From NCBI GenBank assembly GCA_002786065.1, contig NHNY01000036.1, positions 175,860 to 239,859 of the forward strand: DNA of 64,000 nucleotides, given 5' to 3'. Below are positions 53,069 to 62,491 of the stretch, in pieces; within the stretch, counting starts at the first letter, position 1, and every line of letters starts with the position of its first letter. Source of the stretch: Microcyclospora pomicola. Its lineage: Eukaryota; Ascomycota; Dothideomycetes; Capnodiales. Under the pieces are notes generated by a model, which did no database searches, had not been told where the DNA came from, and worked only from the letters and a program-made list of their open reading frames with translations. Both the position numbers and the translations under genes were made by a program.

Positions 53069-56000
53069 CTAACCCGATGCCATGTACGCTTCGAACGCTT
53101 GATTAGACAAAGCCGATTTCCGAAGGATTGAAGCATCCAGGCTGGGCTGTTCTGAGGATAGAGTCCGCTGGATTAGTTCAAACGCTTCGTGATATTGCCT
53201 TTGATCGACCAGGATAAGTACCAGCTCAGTCACAGCGGGCAATGTCAGTTGGTGATAGTCCCCGTACACTTCCATCAGAGTCTCCAAGACTTCACGTTGC
53301 AGCTCTGCGGCTTCTTGTAACCGAGTTGTTCCTTGAGCGCGAAAGATGGCGACCAGATTGCACATGCTCTGCAGAGTATATGCGTGCTTCACGCCGAGCG
53401 TCTTCTTTAAGGCCTTCATCGCCTCCAGCTCCAATTTTTCAGCCATATGATACTGTCCTAATCCGCTTCTGGCTTTCGCTAACTGATGTATATTGTATAG
53501 TGTGGCTGGGTCATCCGAGCCGAGTGTTCGTAGCGTGCTCTGGACGACCGTCTCGTTCAGCTTTACGGCCTCTTCCCAACGCTTTTGTTTCTGGTAGATG
53601 AAAGCCAAACGTGACATGAGTTTCGTAATGCCAGGATGCATGTCTCCTAATAGTCTCCTCGATACCTCTAGCGCGTTTTTACTGAGCTCTTCTACTTCTT
53701 TGTCCCATCCCAAAACTTGGAAACAATGTACCATATTTTGCACGATTTCCAGTGTGCTTGTATCGCCTTCTTCAATCATGCTGCTCACACCCAACATCTT
53801 CTGCTTTAGTTTCAGTTTTACATCTTCATGTGGTAGTCCTTGCATGTACAGTATGCGCGCGAGCACACAGGTAGTGTATAATGTCTTGATGTGTAGCTCT
53901 CCATGCATATTCTCTGCTGCCTCCACAAGCTCCACGAAAATGGGTTTTGCTTCCTGCCATTTTCCCCGGTAAAAGTAGAGGAGTCCCAAGGCGGTCAGAC
54001 TATGTATCGTGTGCGGGTGCTCTCGACCAAGGATACTTGTGTACAAATCAGTAGACCGCGCTGCGAATCCTACTCCCTCCGAGTATGTGCCTTGAGTGCA
54101 CGAACGGAGCGCGGCTTTGTTCAGGATGGAAGCCAAATAGGACAACCCTTCGTTGCTTCCAGGCCTCGAGTCGCGGAAAGAGCTTGCCTGCAGCAATAAA
54201 TGTCGAATTCTTTCAGAGTGCTGACTGAGCATGAGTTTCGGCCATACGCGATCTAGCCTCCGAAGACTTTCTGCCTCCCAATATAGATACCTTTCCTTGT
54301 CTCTCAACCACACCTGCGCCGCGAGCTGCACCAGACTGTGCATCTGTAAAACAGATCTGTCTGATGTTACTGAGACAAAGGAATAGTCCCGCAGCATGTC
54401 AAGATCCTCTTCAAATGCCTCATCTTCGTTGTATTCGGAAGCACTGTCAGTCATGTCACTCGCTTTGCCATTCGAGGGAGCAGTGTCTTCTTGAATTGGG
54501 CCATTGATGAGGAAGTCTGGTATACTTTGGTGGTCAAAGAAGGTCATTAGAGAGAGCAAGTCGGCAGCAGATTCTCGAGTGGCATGGATATGCTCGAATG
54601 ATATTTGCCACGTCAACAAGATCGAGTTGCTTGCCTCCAGCTGATCTCGGCGCAGCTCGTTCATCTGCAATTTCAGTAATGTCATTTTGGACTTGTTGCC
54701 CTTCTTCAGTTTGATCAGGTAGTCTTGAATGAGGCATCGTGGCTTCCTATTGTTGATATATGCGGCTGCCTGCGAGATGGCCAAGGGCATGTACTCAAGA
54801 ACGGCAGCGAGGTCTTGAATGTTTGTAGTCATCTCCGGGCTATGAAGCTTCGACTTCAAAAGCTCAGTTGCATGTTGCTTGTCTGCGTGAAGAAGCAGGA
54901 TCTGCCCCTCGTCCATTATCCGCATAGCGACCGCCTTCCGACGAGATGTCACTAACATTGATCCATGAGAACACAAGGGAAAGTAGTCGATGCGCGGTCT
55001 CGTACCGGATGAACCACTCTTGAGCTCTGGTACTTCGAACAAGAAATTCACGTCGTCAGCATTGTCTAGAACAAGGAACCATTTGTTGCGGCTATCGCTG
55101 AGCCAGCCGCGGACGAGCTGATGAACATCAACATCCTTTACATCTAGACCTGGTAATTCGACATCAACGGCCAGCTTGCGCACGTCTTGGTCGAAACGTG
55201 CTGCGCTGCTGGCATGAATCCAGAAGACCCAGGTGTCTGGTGACTTATCACGTACTTCGTAGGATTGTGCAATTGCAATTTGCGATTTACTGTTCACAGT
55301 TAGCGAAATATACCGTGTGCTCAATCGATCGTCATACCCAATCCCCCCGAGTCCGACCACTGCGACTCGAGCGCCTGGCGCAGAAAGTTTCTCTCGAATC
55401 TCGCTCATCTCGCTTCGCTCTACAAAAGCTGGATCCCTGGGAAAGGGAATGTTATGTGTAGCTAAGCAAGGCTGCGAGGTTGAGGCTGAAAGCTCCGTCA
55501 TTCGTTGTGGTGGTATGTTTCCAGAAGGTATGCTGAATCTGCCATCTATCGTCAAGCCTTCTTGACGACGTTTCTTCTCGTCGATCGCACGTATCAATCG
55601 CCGTTCTGCACCCTCCTTCTTCTCACCGTAATTAGCACCTGGCGTGACACCAAATATGCCGAACAGTGCATATGACATATCTTCGGATCGTAACGTCTCC
55701 CTCCCATCCATCCATCGCATTTTTGCAGCAACAGTAAAGTCATGGCTGTTACTGAAGTCGCGGAGTACTGTTTGAGGTATTCCTGTTCTCGATGCAAGGA
55801 GTGCCTCCAGGTTTTGCCCAGTGTCAATGCTACGCTCAAGATGTTGAGCTTGGCCTTTGTGTCCGATGACCTGCCAAGTGTCCGTCACAAAGATCACCAC
55901 TGTTGAGGCCACCAACTCTTGCAATGTCCAGCCTCTCTCGAACCACACACTGCCTCTGAAAGCCACTATGTCTGAGGGGAATGGGACGTCCGACAGATAT

Positions 56001-56308
56001 GCGATACAGACGGTGGCCTTCTCATACCAACCGAACATAGAATTGACACCTTCTGAGAGCTCTGCATCCGACTCTTGCCGGATACAGCAACTGTCCACCC
56101 ATATCCAATCGATCTGCGGGAAATGGCTTTTCACGAACGCGGCAAATCCGTACACCTTGTTTTTACCTGGCGAGCGGTCCTCACCAGCTGCCTCAATCTC
56201 AGAGAGGGTCGGTTCGATGTCCGACCATCTGTGCGAAAGGATCGCATATGGTGGAGGTTTGACTAGAAATTGCTTGAACTTGAATTCATGGACATGAAGC
56301 AGCCGCAT
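53069..56308 (-). CDS. HET-NB-ARC-TPR receptor (fungal NLR/STAND protein), 2 exons
   Basis: Fungal NLR-like proteins sense non-self with a repeat domain and signal through an N-terminal death effector, here HET. The model is complement(join(53069..55289,55338..56308)), 1063 residues, starting MRLLHVHEF, the classic HET opening. HET domain about 20-150: YAILSHRWSD, WIWVDSCCIRQESDAELSE, MFGWYEKATVCIAYLSDV, WFERGWTLQEL. NB-ARC: the P-loop reads GLGGIGKSQIAIA (about 319-331) only after removing a 48-nt intron; Walker B is FLVLDNADDV (about 395-404); GSMLVTSRR is the RNBS-B-like block and MPLAISQAAAYI the GxP-like block. About ten kinesin-light-chain-type TPRs follow from about 740 to the end (ILGREHPHTIHSLTALGLLY and similar). 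The gene is intact. A retrotransposon starts 350 bases upstream of its ATG. Confidence 0.92.
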   Translation of the reverse strand: MRLLHVHEFKFKQFLVKPPPYAILSHRWSDIEPTLSEIEAAGEDRSPGKNKVYGFAAFVKSHFPQIDWIWVDSCCIRQESDAELSEGVNSMFGWYEKATVCIAYLSDVPFPSDIVAFRGSVWFERGWTLQELVASTVVIFVTDTWQVIGHKGQAQHLERSIDTGQNLEALLASRTGIPQTVLRDFSNSHDFTVAAKMRWMDGRETLRSEDMSYALFGIFGVTPGANYGEKKEGAERRLIRAIDEKKRRQEGLTIDGRFSIPSGNIPPQRMTELSASTSQPCLATHNIPFPRDPAFVERSEMSEIREKLSAPGARVAVVGLGGIGYDDRLSTRYISLTVNSKSQIAIAQSYEVRDKSPDTWVFWIHASSAARFDQDVRKLAVDVELPGLDVKDVDVHQLVRGWLSDSRNKWFLVLDNADDVNFLFEVPELKSGSSGTRPRIDYFPLCSHGSMLVTSRRKAVAMRIMDEGQILLLHADKQHATELLKSKLHSPEMTTNIQDLAAVLEYMPLAISQAAAYINNRKPRCLIQDYLIKLKKGNKSKMTLLKLQMNELRRDQLEASNSILLTWQISFEHIHATRESAADLLSLMTFFDHQSIPDFLINGPIQEDTAPSNGKASDMTDSASEYNEDEAFEEDLDMLRDYSFVSVTSDRSVLQMHSLVQLAAQVWLRDKERYLYWEAESLRRLDRVWPKLMLSQHSERIRHLLLQASSFRDSRPGSNEGLSYLASILNKAALRSCTQGTYSEGVGFAARSTDLYTSILGREHPHTIHSLTALGLLYFYRGKWQEAKPIFVELVEAAENMHGELHIKTLYTTCVLARILYMQGLPHEDVKLKLKQKMLGVSSMIEEGDTSTLEIVQNMVHCFQVLGWDKEVEELSKNALEVSRRLLGDMHPGITKLMSRLAFIYQKQKRWEEAVKLNETVVQSTLRTLGSDDPATLYNIHQLAKARSGLGQYHMAEKLELEAMKALKKTLGVKHAYTLQSMCNLVAIFRAQGTTRLQEAAELQREVLETLMEVYGDYHQLTLPAVTELVLILVDQRQYHEAFELIQRTLSSEQPSLDASILRKSALSNQAFEAYMASG
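55290..55337 (-). other. 48-nt in-frame intron splitting the P-loop of the NLR
   Basis: Donor GTATGAC, branch-like CGCTAAC, acceptor GAACAG. Removing it turns GGIG-YDDRLS...NS-KSQIA into GGIGKSQIA, the expected Walker A. Being 16 codons without a stop, it leaves an open frame when retained. Confidence 0.9.
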
Positions 56309-56658
56309 TGTGCTGCTCGCTCTCTAGCCGCAAGACCGTACATGTGCTCATGTAAGAGGGAAGGACATTATCATCGACAGCAAATGTTCTCGACGTAGCG
56401 AGGCTGAGCTGCTGCTCGCAAGGCTGAGCCATCACATGATCGGTATCAATCGTTGTGACATGCCTCATGCTGCAATCCTGCCTTAGTCTCAGGACTTCAC
56501 TATTCAGACCCCGATGTGCTCTTTACACTTAAATACGGCATTCGAAGAACGTGAGAGTCGTGTTCCTCCGTTGTCCAACTGATCGTCAAAGGCACGATGG
56601 TTGCGGGTCATGCTTACTCATCCACCATTGGACCCACGTGACGGTGGACCTCAACTCT
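56309..56658. other. promoter region of the NLR gene, cut by the retroelement
   Basis: The 350 bases lie between the NLR start codon and the first base of the 5' LTR. No coding feature is seen. The five bases before the LTR, actct (56654-56658), are the expected left copy of a target-site duplication. Confidence 0.5.
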
Positions 56659-57059
56659 TGTGAGAATGATCGCTGATCAGATGGAACACGTGATGTAGAG
56701 CACACGTGACCAGTCAGTTATGTAGAAAACAATCCCTTGTGCAGGAAGATCTTCTTCCTGAGGCACGCACCCTCGGAATATTCTTTCATCTGGTAGCTGG
56801 GTCATTGATCCAAAGGGCACTGGCCATTGGCCAAGGGTCTTTGGAGGCCAGTCCTCTGTGGCTGGCCAGACCAATGATCAAAATGGAGCCAATTGATAGG
56901 CAGAATTGAGAAAGATACCAGTCCAAGATGGCCTGATCAACCATTCTAGGCCTGGGATCCTATCAAGCCTACCAATTGTACTCAAACCATTCTGAGGAAC
57001 TGATCATCATCTAGGTGATAATGAGTTAAGCTACATTAGCTTGATGTAGCTTGATCACA
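56659..57059 (+). repeat. 5' LTR (left end certain, right end provisional)
   Basis: The left end is fixed by the matching 3' LTR start. Two right ends are possible. At 57059 the repeat would end TCACA, forming a 5-bp terminal inverted repeat with TGTGA (401 bp), but no TGG primer site follows. At 56788 it would end CA, followed two bases later by TGGTAGC, which could prime from a tRNA with UACCA-type 3' end (130 bp). A stem-loop, AAGCTACAT/ATGTAGCTT, lies at 57028-57052. Confidence 0.55.
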
Positions 57060-57102
57060 GTGCTCACCGCTGCTTGGCTCTATATCAAGCTCAAATCCCA
57101 GT

Positions 57103-58242
57103 ATGAGAGCCAAACCAAGCTATCCAGCATCTCCAATTATGGAGAACAATCACTTCAACTCAGACCAATCCACCCAAAGCTCTTCCAACCAGCCCCAGAC
57201 CCCATTTGAGATTGAACCAGAGGTCATTATGCAGCTTGGAAGAAGCATGGAGCTTCCACCTCATCTCCAAGAATCTATGGAAGGGTTAGCCCAACATCCC
57301 GGCTTCAATGCCTTAATGGCAACCTTCCAAAGGCTTCAAAACCAGAATTCAGGCCCTCAACCAGTCCCAATAGAGTCTCGACCTATTCCAAGAAACCCCA
57401 TACCCCCAATGCAACCTCTACAGACTGGCCCATTACCATCATTCATTGTGCCACCTCAGGACCCAACTGCCACAGTTAGGCCAAAGGACCCTAAGGTACA
57501 CATCAAAGGGCCAGGCAAACTCAAGACTGCTGCCAGAAATGCAGCCTTTGAGACATGGTGGCTGGAGGTTGAGAACTATTTGGACCAAATGGAACAGTTC
57601 CAGTTTGGGAGACCAATGACTGGTGGAGAAAAGCTTGGATTGGTGTCAACATTGTTGGAGGACAACAACTTGTTTGCATGGACAGATGCATCAAAAGGTG
57701 TCAGGTTGTTGTCATTACCTGATCAAGAGGCAAGGTGGGCCAGTCAATTGAACTTCTTGAAGTTCAAACAGACTGATCTTGATTGGGATGAGACCAAGAG
57801 AAGGAACTTTGAGAGCATGGTACAGAAGACAACTGTGAGGAAGTTTGCAATTGACCTGCAAGCTGCCTATGACAGGCTTCCTCCACCAAAGAATGTAGAC
57901 ATGCTGGCAAGAAGGTTCCAAAGTGGCATTAAGACTCAGGTTAGGAATGAACTTGACAAACTCCAAGTCTTAGTGTCAAATACTCCATACCATGAGTACA
58001 TCACAAGGGCCATGACCATTGATGAACTCAACTTTCACAACAAGAACCATGGCTATGCTGCATTGTTGAGACAACAAGAGGAAAAACTCAATGCCATGAC
58101 CAACAAGTTCAATCAATGGGAAAAGAAGAACAAGAAGCCCAAACCTGTTAATGATGGCTCCAAGGAGAGAAAGAGATGGAGAAAGCTTTGTTACACCTGC
58201 CAATCCCCTGACCATCTTGCCAATGAGTGTCCAAAAAAATGA
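57103..58242 (+). CDS. gag: retrotransposon Gag with CCHC zinc knuckle
   Basis: Gag forms the virus-like particle that packages the element RNA. The frame has 379 codons from ATG 57103; a second in-frame ATG at 57139 (MENNHFNSD) is an alternative start. A Pro/Gln-rich N-terminal third leads to a capsid-like helical region (about 140-300: FETWWLEVENYLDQMEQFQF, GEKLGLVSTLL, FAIDLQAAYDRLPPPKNVDM) and a C-terminal basic stretch with one zinc knuckle, CYTCQSPDHLANEC (CX2CX4HX4C). The stop codon TGA (58240-58242) is immediately preceded by seven A residues and overlaps the pol ATG by ATGA. Confidence 0.92.
   Translation: MRAKPSYPASPIMENNHFNSDQSTQSSSNQPQTPFEIEPEVIMQLGRSMELPPHLQESMEGLAQHPGFNALMATFQRLQNQNSGPQPVPIESRPIPRNPIPPMQPLQTGPLPSFIVPPQDPTATVRPKDPKVHIKGPGKLKTAARNAAFETWWLEVENYLDQMEQFQFGRPMTGGEKLGLVSTLLEDNNLFAWTDASKGVRLLSLPDQEARWASQLNFLKFKQTDLDWDETKRRNFESMVQKTTVRKFAIDLQAAYDRLPPPKNVDMLARRFQSGIKTQVRNELDKLQVLVSNTPYHEYITRAMTIDELNFHNKNHGYAALLRQQEEKLNAMTNKFNQWEKKNKKPKPVNDGSKERKRWRKLCYTCQSPDHLANECPKK
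58233..58242 (+). promoter_or_regulatory. gag-pol junction: A7 slippery run and ATGA stop-start overlap
   Basis: The bases are seven A followed by TGA. Read in the gag frame they form A AAA AAA then stop, a perfect X XXY YYZ heptamer for -1 frameshifting. A -1 slip continues straight into pol. The same bases also make ATGA, in which the gag stop and a pol ATG overlap, the arrangement used for termination-reinitiation. The sequence alone does not tell which is used. Confidence 0.75.
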
Positions 58243-61200
58243 GTGGTGGTAGCTATAGGGCATTGGCTGCCATTGGAGAAGCCCAACTTATCCAACCAGT
58301 CCCTAAGGACCTAGATGGTCTTGGTGAAGGACTGACAAAGCTGGCTGAGCAGTTGGTAGTTGAACATTGCAACTTGTTGAGTGCTCCCATAGACACTCCA
58401 AATCTTGTTGATGCCACTCTTGAACATCTTGCTGCCATCGATAACAAGTTGTTCACCATAAATGGCAAGATTGGGCCACCTGATAGAATCAGAAAGGCCA
58501 AGTTCACTGTTGATAGTGGAGCATCTGGGGTGTATATTGCCAGAAAATTGGCAGACAGGTTGCCTAATGGATTGAGAAAATCCATTACTACAATCCAGAT
58601 TAAATTACCTAATGGCCAGATCCTAAGATCAGATGAGGCTATCATGACTCCAATCTCCCTTGGGACCTGGCATGATACTCTTGTTGGAGCAAGGGTAGTG
58701 GATCTGGAGGACTTTGATGTGATCCTTGGCTTGTCATGGCTTGAACAAGTCAATCCTTGGATCAATTGGCAAAAGGGAGAGATGCACTTGAAGGATGGTC
58801 AAGGCAAGTCTCATGCAGTCAGGACTCATTCCAAGGTCTTTGATTTGGCTGCAACCAGTCATCAAGAATATGAGTTGATGGACCTCTTGATTCCTATAGA
58901 TCACATCCAAGAAGATGATCAAGTCTATCTTGGCTGGTTCAGGAATGGAGTTATTGAATCCATCTCCATGATCCAAGAAGGGCTTCAACCAAGAGCAGTT
59001 GATCCCCAGTTTCAACCTTTGGTGGATCAATACCCACATCTTTGGAAGGATTCCCTTCCCAATGGGCTTCCAAAACCAAGGTTCACAGACCACAAAATTG
59101 ACACTGGAGACTCCAAGCCTGTCAACAATCCAGCATATCAATTGAACCCACAACAACTGGAGGAGCAAGCCAACCAGGTCCAACAACTGCTTGATAAGGG
59201 ACTGGTAAGGCCATCTTCAAGCCCTTGGGGCAGTCCAGTCTTGTTTGTGCCTAAACCTGGTGGCAATTGGAGAATGTGTGTTGACTACAGGGCCCTCAAT
59301 AAGGTCACTGTTAAGAACACATTTCCCTTGCCTAGGATTCAAGACTGCCTTGATGCCATTGCTCCAGCCAAGTACTTCAGCAAGCTTGACCTTGTTTCTG
59401 GATTTTGGCAGCTGTTGGTGGACCAGAAAGATGTTCATAAGACAGCCTTCAATACCAGAGATGGCAAATATGAGTTCATGGTTATGCCATTTGGCTTGAC
59501 CAATGCTCCATCTTCATTTCAAACATTGATGAATGATTTGTTGAGAGATTTGCTCTGGAAATGCTGTGTGGTGTATCTTGATGACATCTTGATTTACTCC
59601 AACTCAAAGGCTGAACATGAACAACACCTCCAAGCAGTGTTTCAAAAGCTCCAAGAGGCTGACCTTTTCTGTTCTCCAGCCAAATGTGAGATTGGAGTCA
59701 CAGAAGTTACCTTTTGTGGCCACTTGGTAAGGCATAACCAAGTTGAACCTATGGCTGACAAGGTCAAAGCCATCACAGACTGGCCACAACCCACCAATGT
59801 TCAGGAAGTTAGGCAATTCCTTGGTCTTGTTGGTTATTACAGGAGATACATCTCAGGGTTTGCCAAAATGGCAGCCTGCTTGTCAGACTTAATTAAGGAA
59901 GATGATGCCCTACTTAGGACCAAAAAGAGAAGGCCTATCAAATGGAATGCTGGATGTGCCATTGCATTTGCTGGATTGAAACAAGCTATGTCAAGTGCAC
60001 CAGTATTAGCACCACCAAATGTCTCCAAGCCCTTCCAAATAGAGACTGATGCCTCTGACTGGGCAATTGGTGCAGCTCTGTATCAACATGATGACGACAA
60101 CAAGTTGCATCCAGTGGCCTTTAGTGGCAGGAAGTTACAGAATGCTGAGCTCAATTACCCAGTTCATGAGAAGGAGGGCCTTGCAATTAAGGAAGCCCTA
60201 AGGACTTGGAACCATTATGTGGTCAATGGTCATAAAATCACTGTATTGACAGACCATGACAGCCTCAAGTATCTCAACACTGCTACCAACCCTAGCAAAA
60301 GAATTGCCAGATGGGTTGAAGAGTTCCAAGGCTATGATCTTGAGATCAAATATAGAAGGGGAGCTGAGGCTATTGTACCTGATGCTATTTCAAGGAGGCC
60401 AGACTTTATGGCCTCGATGAGATTCAAGTTGGATGAGACTGAGACCTTCCCAGTAGCGATGTATGCCTACTTGACCACCAAGGAACTGCCAAAAGACAAA
60501 CATTTGTCAGAGTTGGTTCAGGAGAAGGCAGAACATTTTGAGTTGATCCAACCACTTGGGGAAGACATCACCAAGCTTGGATATAGGTTGCCAGACAACC
60601 TTGGCACTGCCCCATTCCTGGAGCACCAGTTGAGATGGGACTTTGTTGAGACTATCCACAATCAATATGGTCATCTTGGATATCCAGGGTTGATGGGTTA
60701 CATCCAACACAGAGCTTGGTGGCCAAGAATGGTAGATGATCTCAAGTCTTTCACACATAGGTGTCCAACTTGTCAATTGGTACAAAAGGCAAAGCCAGAC
60801 AAACCTGAGAACAGGGAAAAGCAGTACCACCAAGTCAACAACAAGTTGCTACCTTTTGAGAGGTGGGCAATTGATGTTGTTGGTCCACTTGAAAAGACCC
60901 TTGATGGCAATGAATTCATCATCACAGCTATTGATGTGGCTACAGGCTGGCCAGTTGCCAAAGCTGTTCCTAGTGCAGATGATGAGGCCACTGCCAAATT
61001 CATTTATGAGGACATATATAGTTTATATGGTCCCCCAAGAGAGTTGCTCTCTGACAATGGCAAGAATTTCTTGTCAAGAGTTGTTGCCCACCTTTTGGCA
61101 CAGCTCAAAACTCATCAAGACTTGACAAGCCCCTACCATCCACAGACAAATGGTAAGGTTGAGAACTTCAATGGCTCTCTTGGCAAGGTCTTGACTAAGA

Positions 61201-62303
61201 TGTGTATTGGCACTGACTTGAGATGCTGGGACACATTCTTACATGAAGCTCTGTTATGGTTGAGAAGTAGGCAGCATGCCACAACCAAATTGAGCCCATT
61301 CTACCTTGTGTATGGCCAACATCCAAGGATTTTGCAAGATGAGAATGCAATGAGGCCTGTCAACATGTCAGTGGCAGATCCAGATACCAAATTGATTCAA
61401 GTAAGACATGCAAGGCAGCTTGCAAATGAAAGGTTGTTGCAGAGAGCTCAAGCCAGAGGCTTGATTGATGCCAAGATACTTCAACCTGAAGCAAATGCAA
61501 GGAGAAAGGTTGGTGACTGGGTTCTTTTACAAAACCCAAAACCAACAAAGCTCCAGCCTAAATGGATTGGTCCATACCAAGTAGCCAAATCACATTGGCT
61601 TGGAACATATGCTTTGAGAACACCAACTGGGAGAATTTTGAAGCACTTGGTACATGGCAACAGGCTCATCACAGCCCATTGCAAAAGTGCAAAAGACTTT
61701 TGGAACAAGCAGCCTACAAGAAATGATAGGGGCATTGTTGCAAGTTCCCCAGAAATTGATAATGTTCTGGATGAGCATAATGTTGATCATGTTGATGTCA
61801 AAGAATTGTCAACATGGTCAGAACAGAAATGGAGGCAACTCCAGGCCTTGCCAAAGAAGGATCATGCTTCTGCAGGAGCAAGAAGGTTCTTGGTAGGGGA
61901 GGGAGATTCTATGGTGGTTAATAACAATTCTTTAATCACAGATCTCACCTCAAGGTCAAGGAAGACCAAGGCTAGATTACAGTCTAAGAAAGGGACTGTA
62001 CAGCCAAATGTGTTGGTTCCAAGAGCCCCAACAGCTGTCACTGTTGACAAGGCTCCCAGAGTCTTTGAAGTAGTGGATAATAGGCCAGATGTTCAGTTGG
62101 CACCACAAGGTGTGCAGCTTGAGACAACAAGTCCACAAAGACTGGAACCACTGGAAGTAGATGACATGGTTGTTGACAGACAACATGTTGTTGGAACTCC
62201 AGAAACACCAGTTGAACCAGAGCTTGACAACTCTGAACCAACTGGGAGGCAGAGACCATCAGGTTTGAGGCAAAGACCTAGGAAGAAACAACAAAATTGG
62301 TGA
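58239..62303 (+). CDS. pol: retrotransposon Pol: protease, reverse transcriptase, RNase H, integrase
   Basis: Pol copies element RNA into DNA and integrates it. From the ATG at 58239 the frame has 1354 codons. Protease: FTVDSGASGVYIA (about residue 89-101) with the D-S/T-G triad. RT: NWRMCVDYRALNKV (about 345), FSKLDLVSGFWQL, MPFGLTNAPSSFQTLM and the catalytic CVVYLDDILIY (YLDD at about 445-448). RNase H: IETDASDWAIGAALY (about 601), HEKEGLAIKEAL, LTDHDSLKYL. Integrase: zinc HHCC (HNQYGHLG ... HRCPTCQ, about 806-846), then D in AIDVVGPL, D in LLSDNGKNF and E in KVENFNG, spaced D-35-E; GPY/F module about 1110-1145. The last ~200 residues are Val/Pro/Gln-rich and unassigned. All catalytic acids are present. 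Confidence 0.95.
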   Translation: MSGGSYRALAAIGEAQLIQPVPKDLDGLGEGLTKLAEQLVVEHCNLLSAPIDTPNLVDATLEHLAAIDNKLFTINGKIGPPDRIRKAKFTVDSGASGVYIARKLADRLPNGLRKSITTIQIKLPNGQILRSDEAIMTPISLGTWHDTLVGARVVDLEDFDVILGLSWLEQVNPWINWQKGEMHLKDGQGKSHAVRTHSKVFDLAATSHQEYELMDLLIPIDHIQEDDQVYLGWFRNGVIESISMIQEGLQPRAVDPQFQPLVDQYPHLWKDSLPNGLPKPRFTDHKIDTGDSKPVNNPAYQLNPQQLEEQANQVQQLLDKGLVRPSSSPWGSPVLFVPKPGGNWRMCVDYRALNKVTVKNTFPLPRIQDCLDAIAPAKYFSKLDLVSGFWQLLVDQKDVHKTAFNTRDGKYEFMVMPFGLTNAPSSFQTLMNDLLRDLLWKCCVVYLDDILIYSNSKAEHEQHLQAVFQKLQEADLFCSPAKCEIGVTEVTFCGHLVRHNQVEPMADKVKAITDWPQPTNVQEVRQFLGLVGYYRRYISGFAKMAACLSDLIKEDDALLRTKKRRPIKWNAGCAIAFAGLKQAMSSAPVLAPPNVSKPFQIETDASDWAIGAALYQHDDDNKLHPVAFSGRKLQNAELNYPVHEKEGLAIKEALRTWNHYVVNGHKITVLTDHDSLKYLNTATNPSKRIARWVEEFQGYDLEIKYRRGAEAIVPDAISRRPDFMASMRFKLDETETFPVAMYAYLTTKELPKDKHLSELVQEKAEHFELIQPLGEDITKLGYRLPDNLGTAPFLEHQLRWDFVETIHNQYGHLGYPGLMGYIQHRAWWPRMVDDLKSFTHRCPTCQLVQKAKPDKPENREKQYHQVNNKLLPFERWAIDVVGPLEKTLDGNEFIITAIDVATGWPVAKAVPSADDEATAKFIYEDIYSLYGPPRELLSDNGKNFLSRVVAHLLAQLKTHQDLTSPYHPQTNGKVENFNGSLGKVLTKMCIGTDLRCWDTFLHEALLWLRSRQHATTKLSPFYLVYGQHPRILQDENAMRPVNMSVADPDTKLIQVRHARQLANERLLQRAQARGLIDAKILQPEANARRKVGDWVLLQNPKPTKLQPKWIGPYQVAKSHWLGTYALRTPTGRILKHLVHGNRLITAHCKSAKDFWNKQPTRNDRGIVASSPEIDNVLDEHNVDHVDVKELSTWSEQKWRQLQALPKKDHASAGARRFLVGEGDSMVVNNNSLITDLTSRSRKTKARLQSKKGTVQPNVLVPRAPTAVTVDKAPRVFEVVDNRPDVQLAPQGVQLETTSPQRLEPLEVDDMVVDRQHVVGTPETPVEPELDNSEPTGRQRPSGLRQRPRKKQQNW
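61888..61902 (+). repeat. internal copy of the polypurine-tract sequence within pol
   Basis: TCTTGGTAGGGGAGG occurs here inside the pol coding frame (reading ...RFLVGEGD) and again at 63972-63986 just before the 3' LTR. The 15 bases are identical. It could act as a second plus-strand primer. Confidence 0.75.
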
Positions 62304-62491
62304 CCAAGTCTTATTGCATTTTCTCTCAAACAAACTGCATGGAATCTGGCTGCTTAATGCAGCAACCATTGCCTTAAAGAAACCCAAGGACAACTTTTAG
62401 AGGAATCAATCATCCTCAATTCATTGAACAAAATCATCAAAACCCAAGAAAACACCAAGGATCTCCACCATCAGATTCCAAGAATCCATAC

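Noticed and set aside
55290-55337. NLR with a degenerate P-loop
   Set aside because: The apparent loss of the Walker lysine is due to an unspliced 48-nt intron, not mutation.
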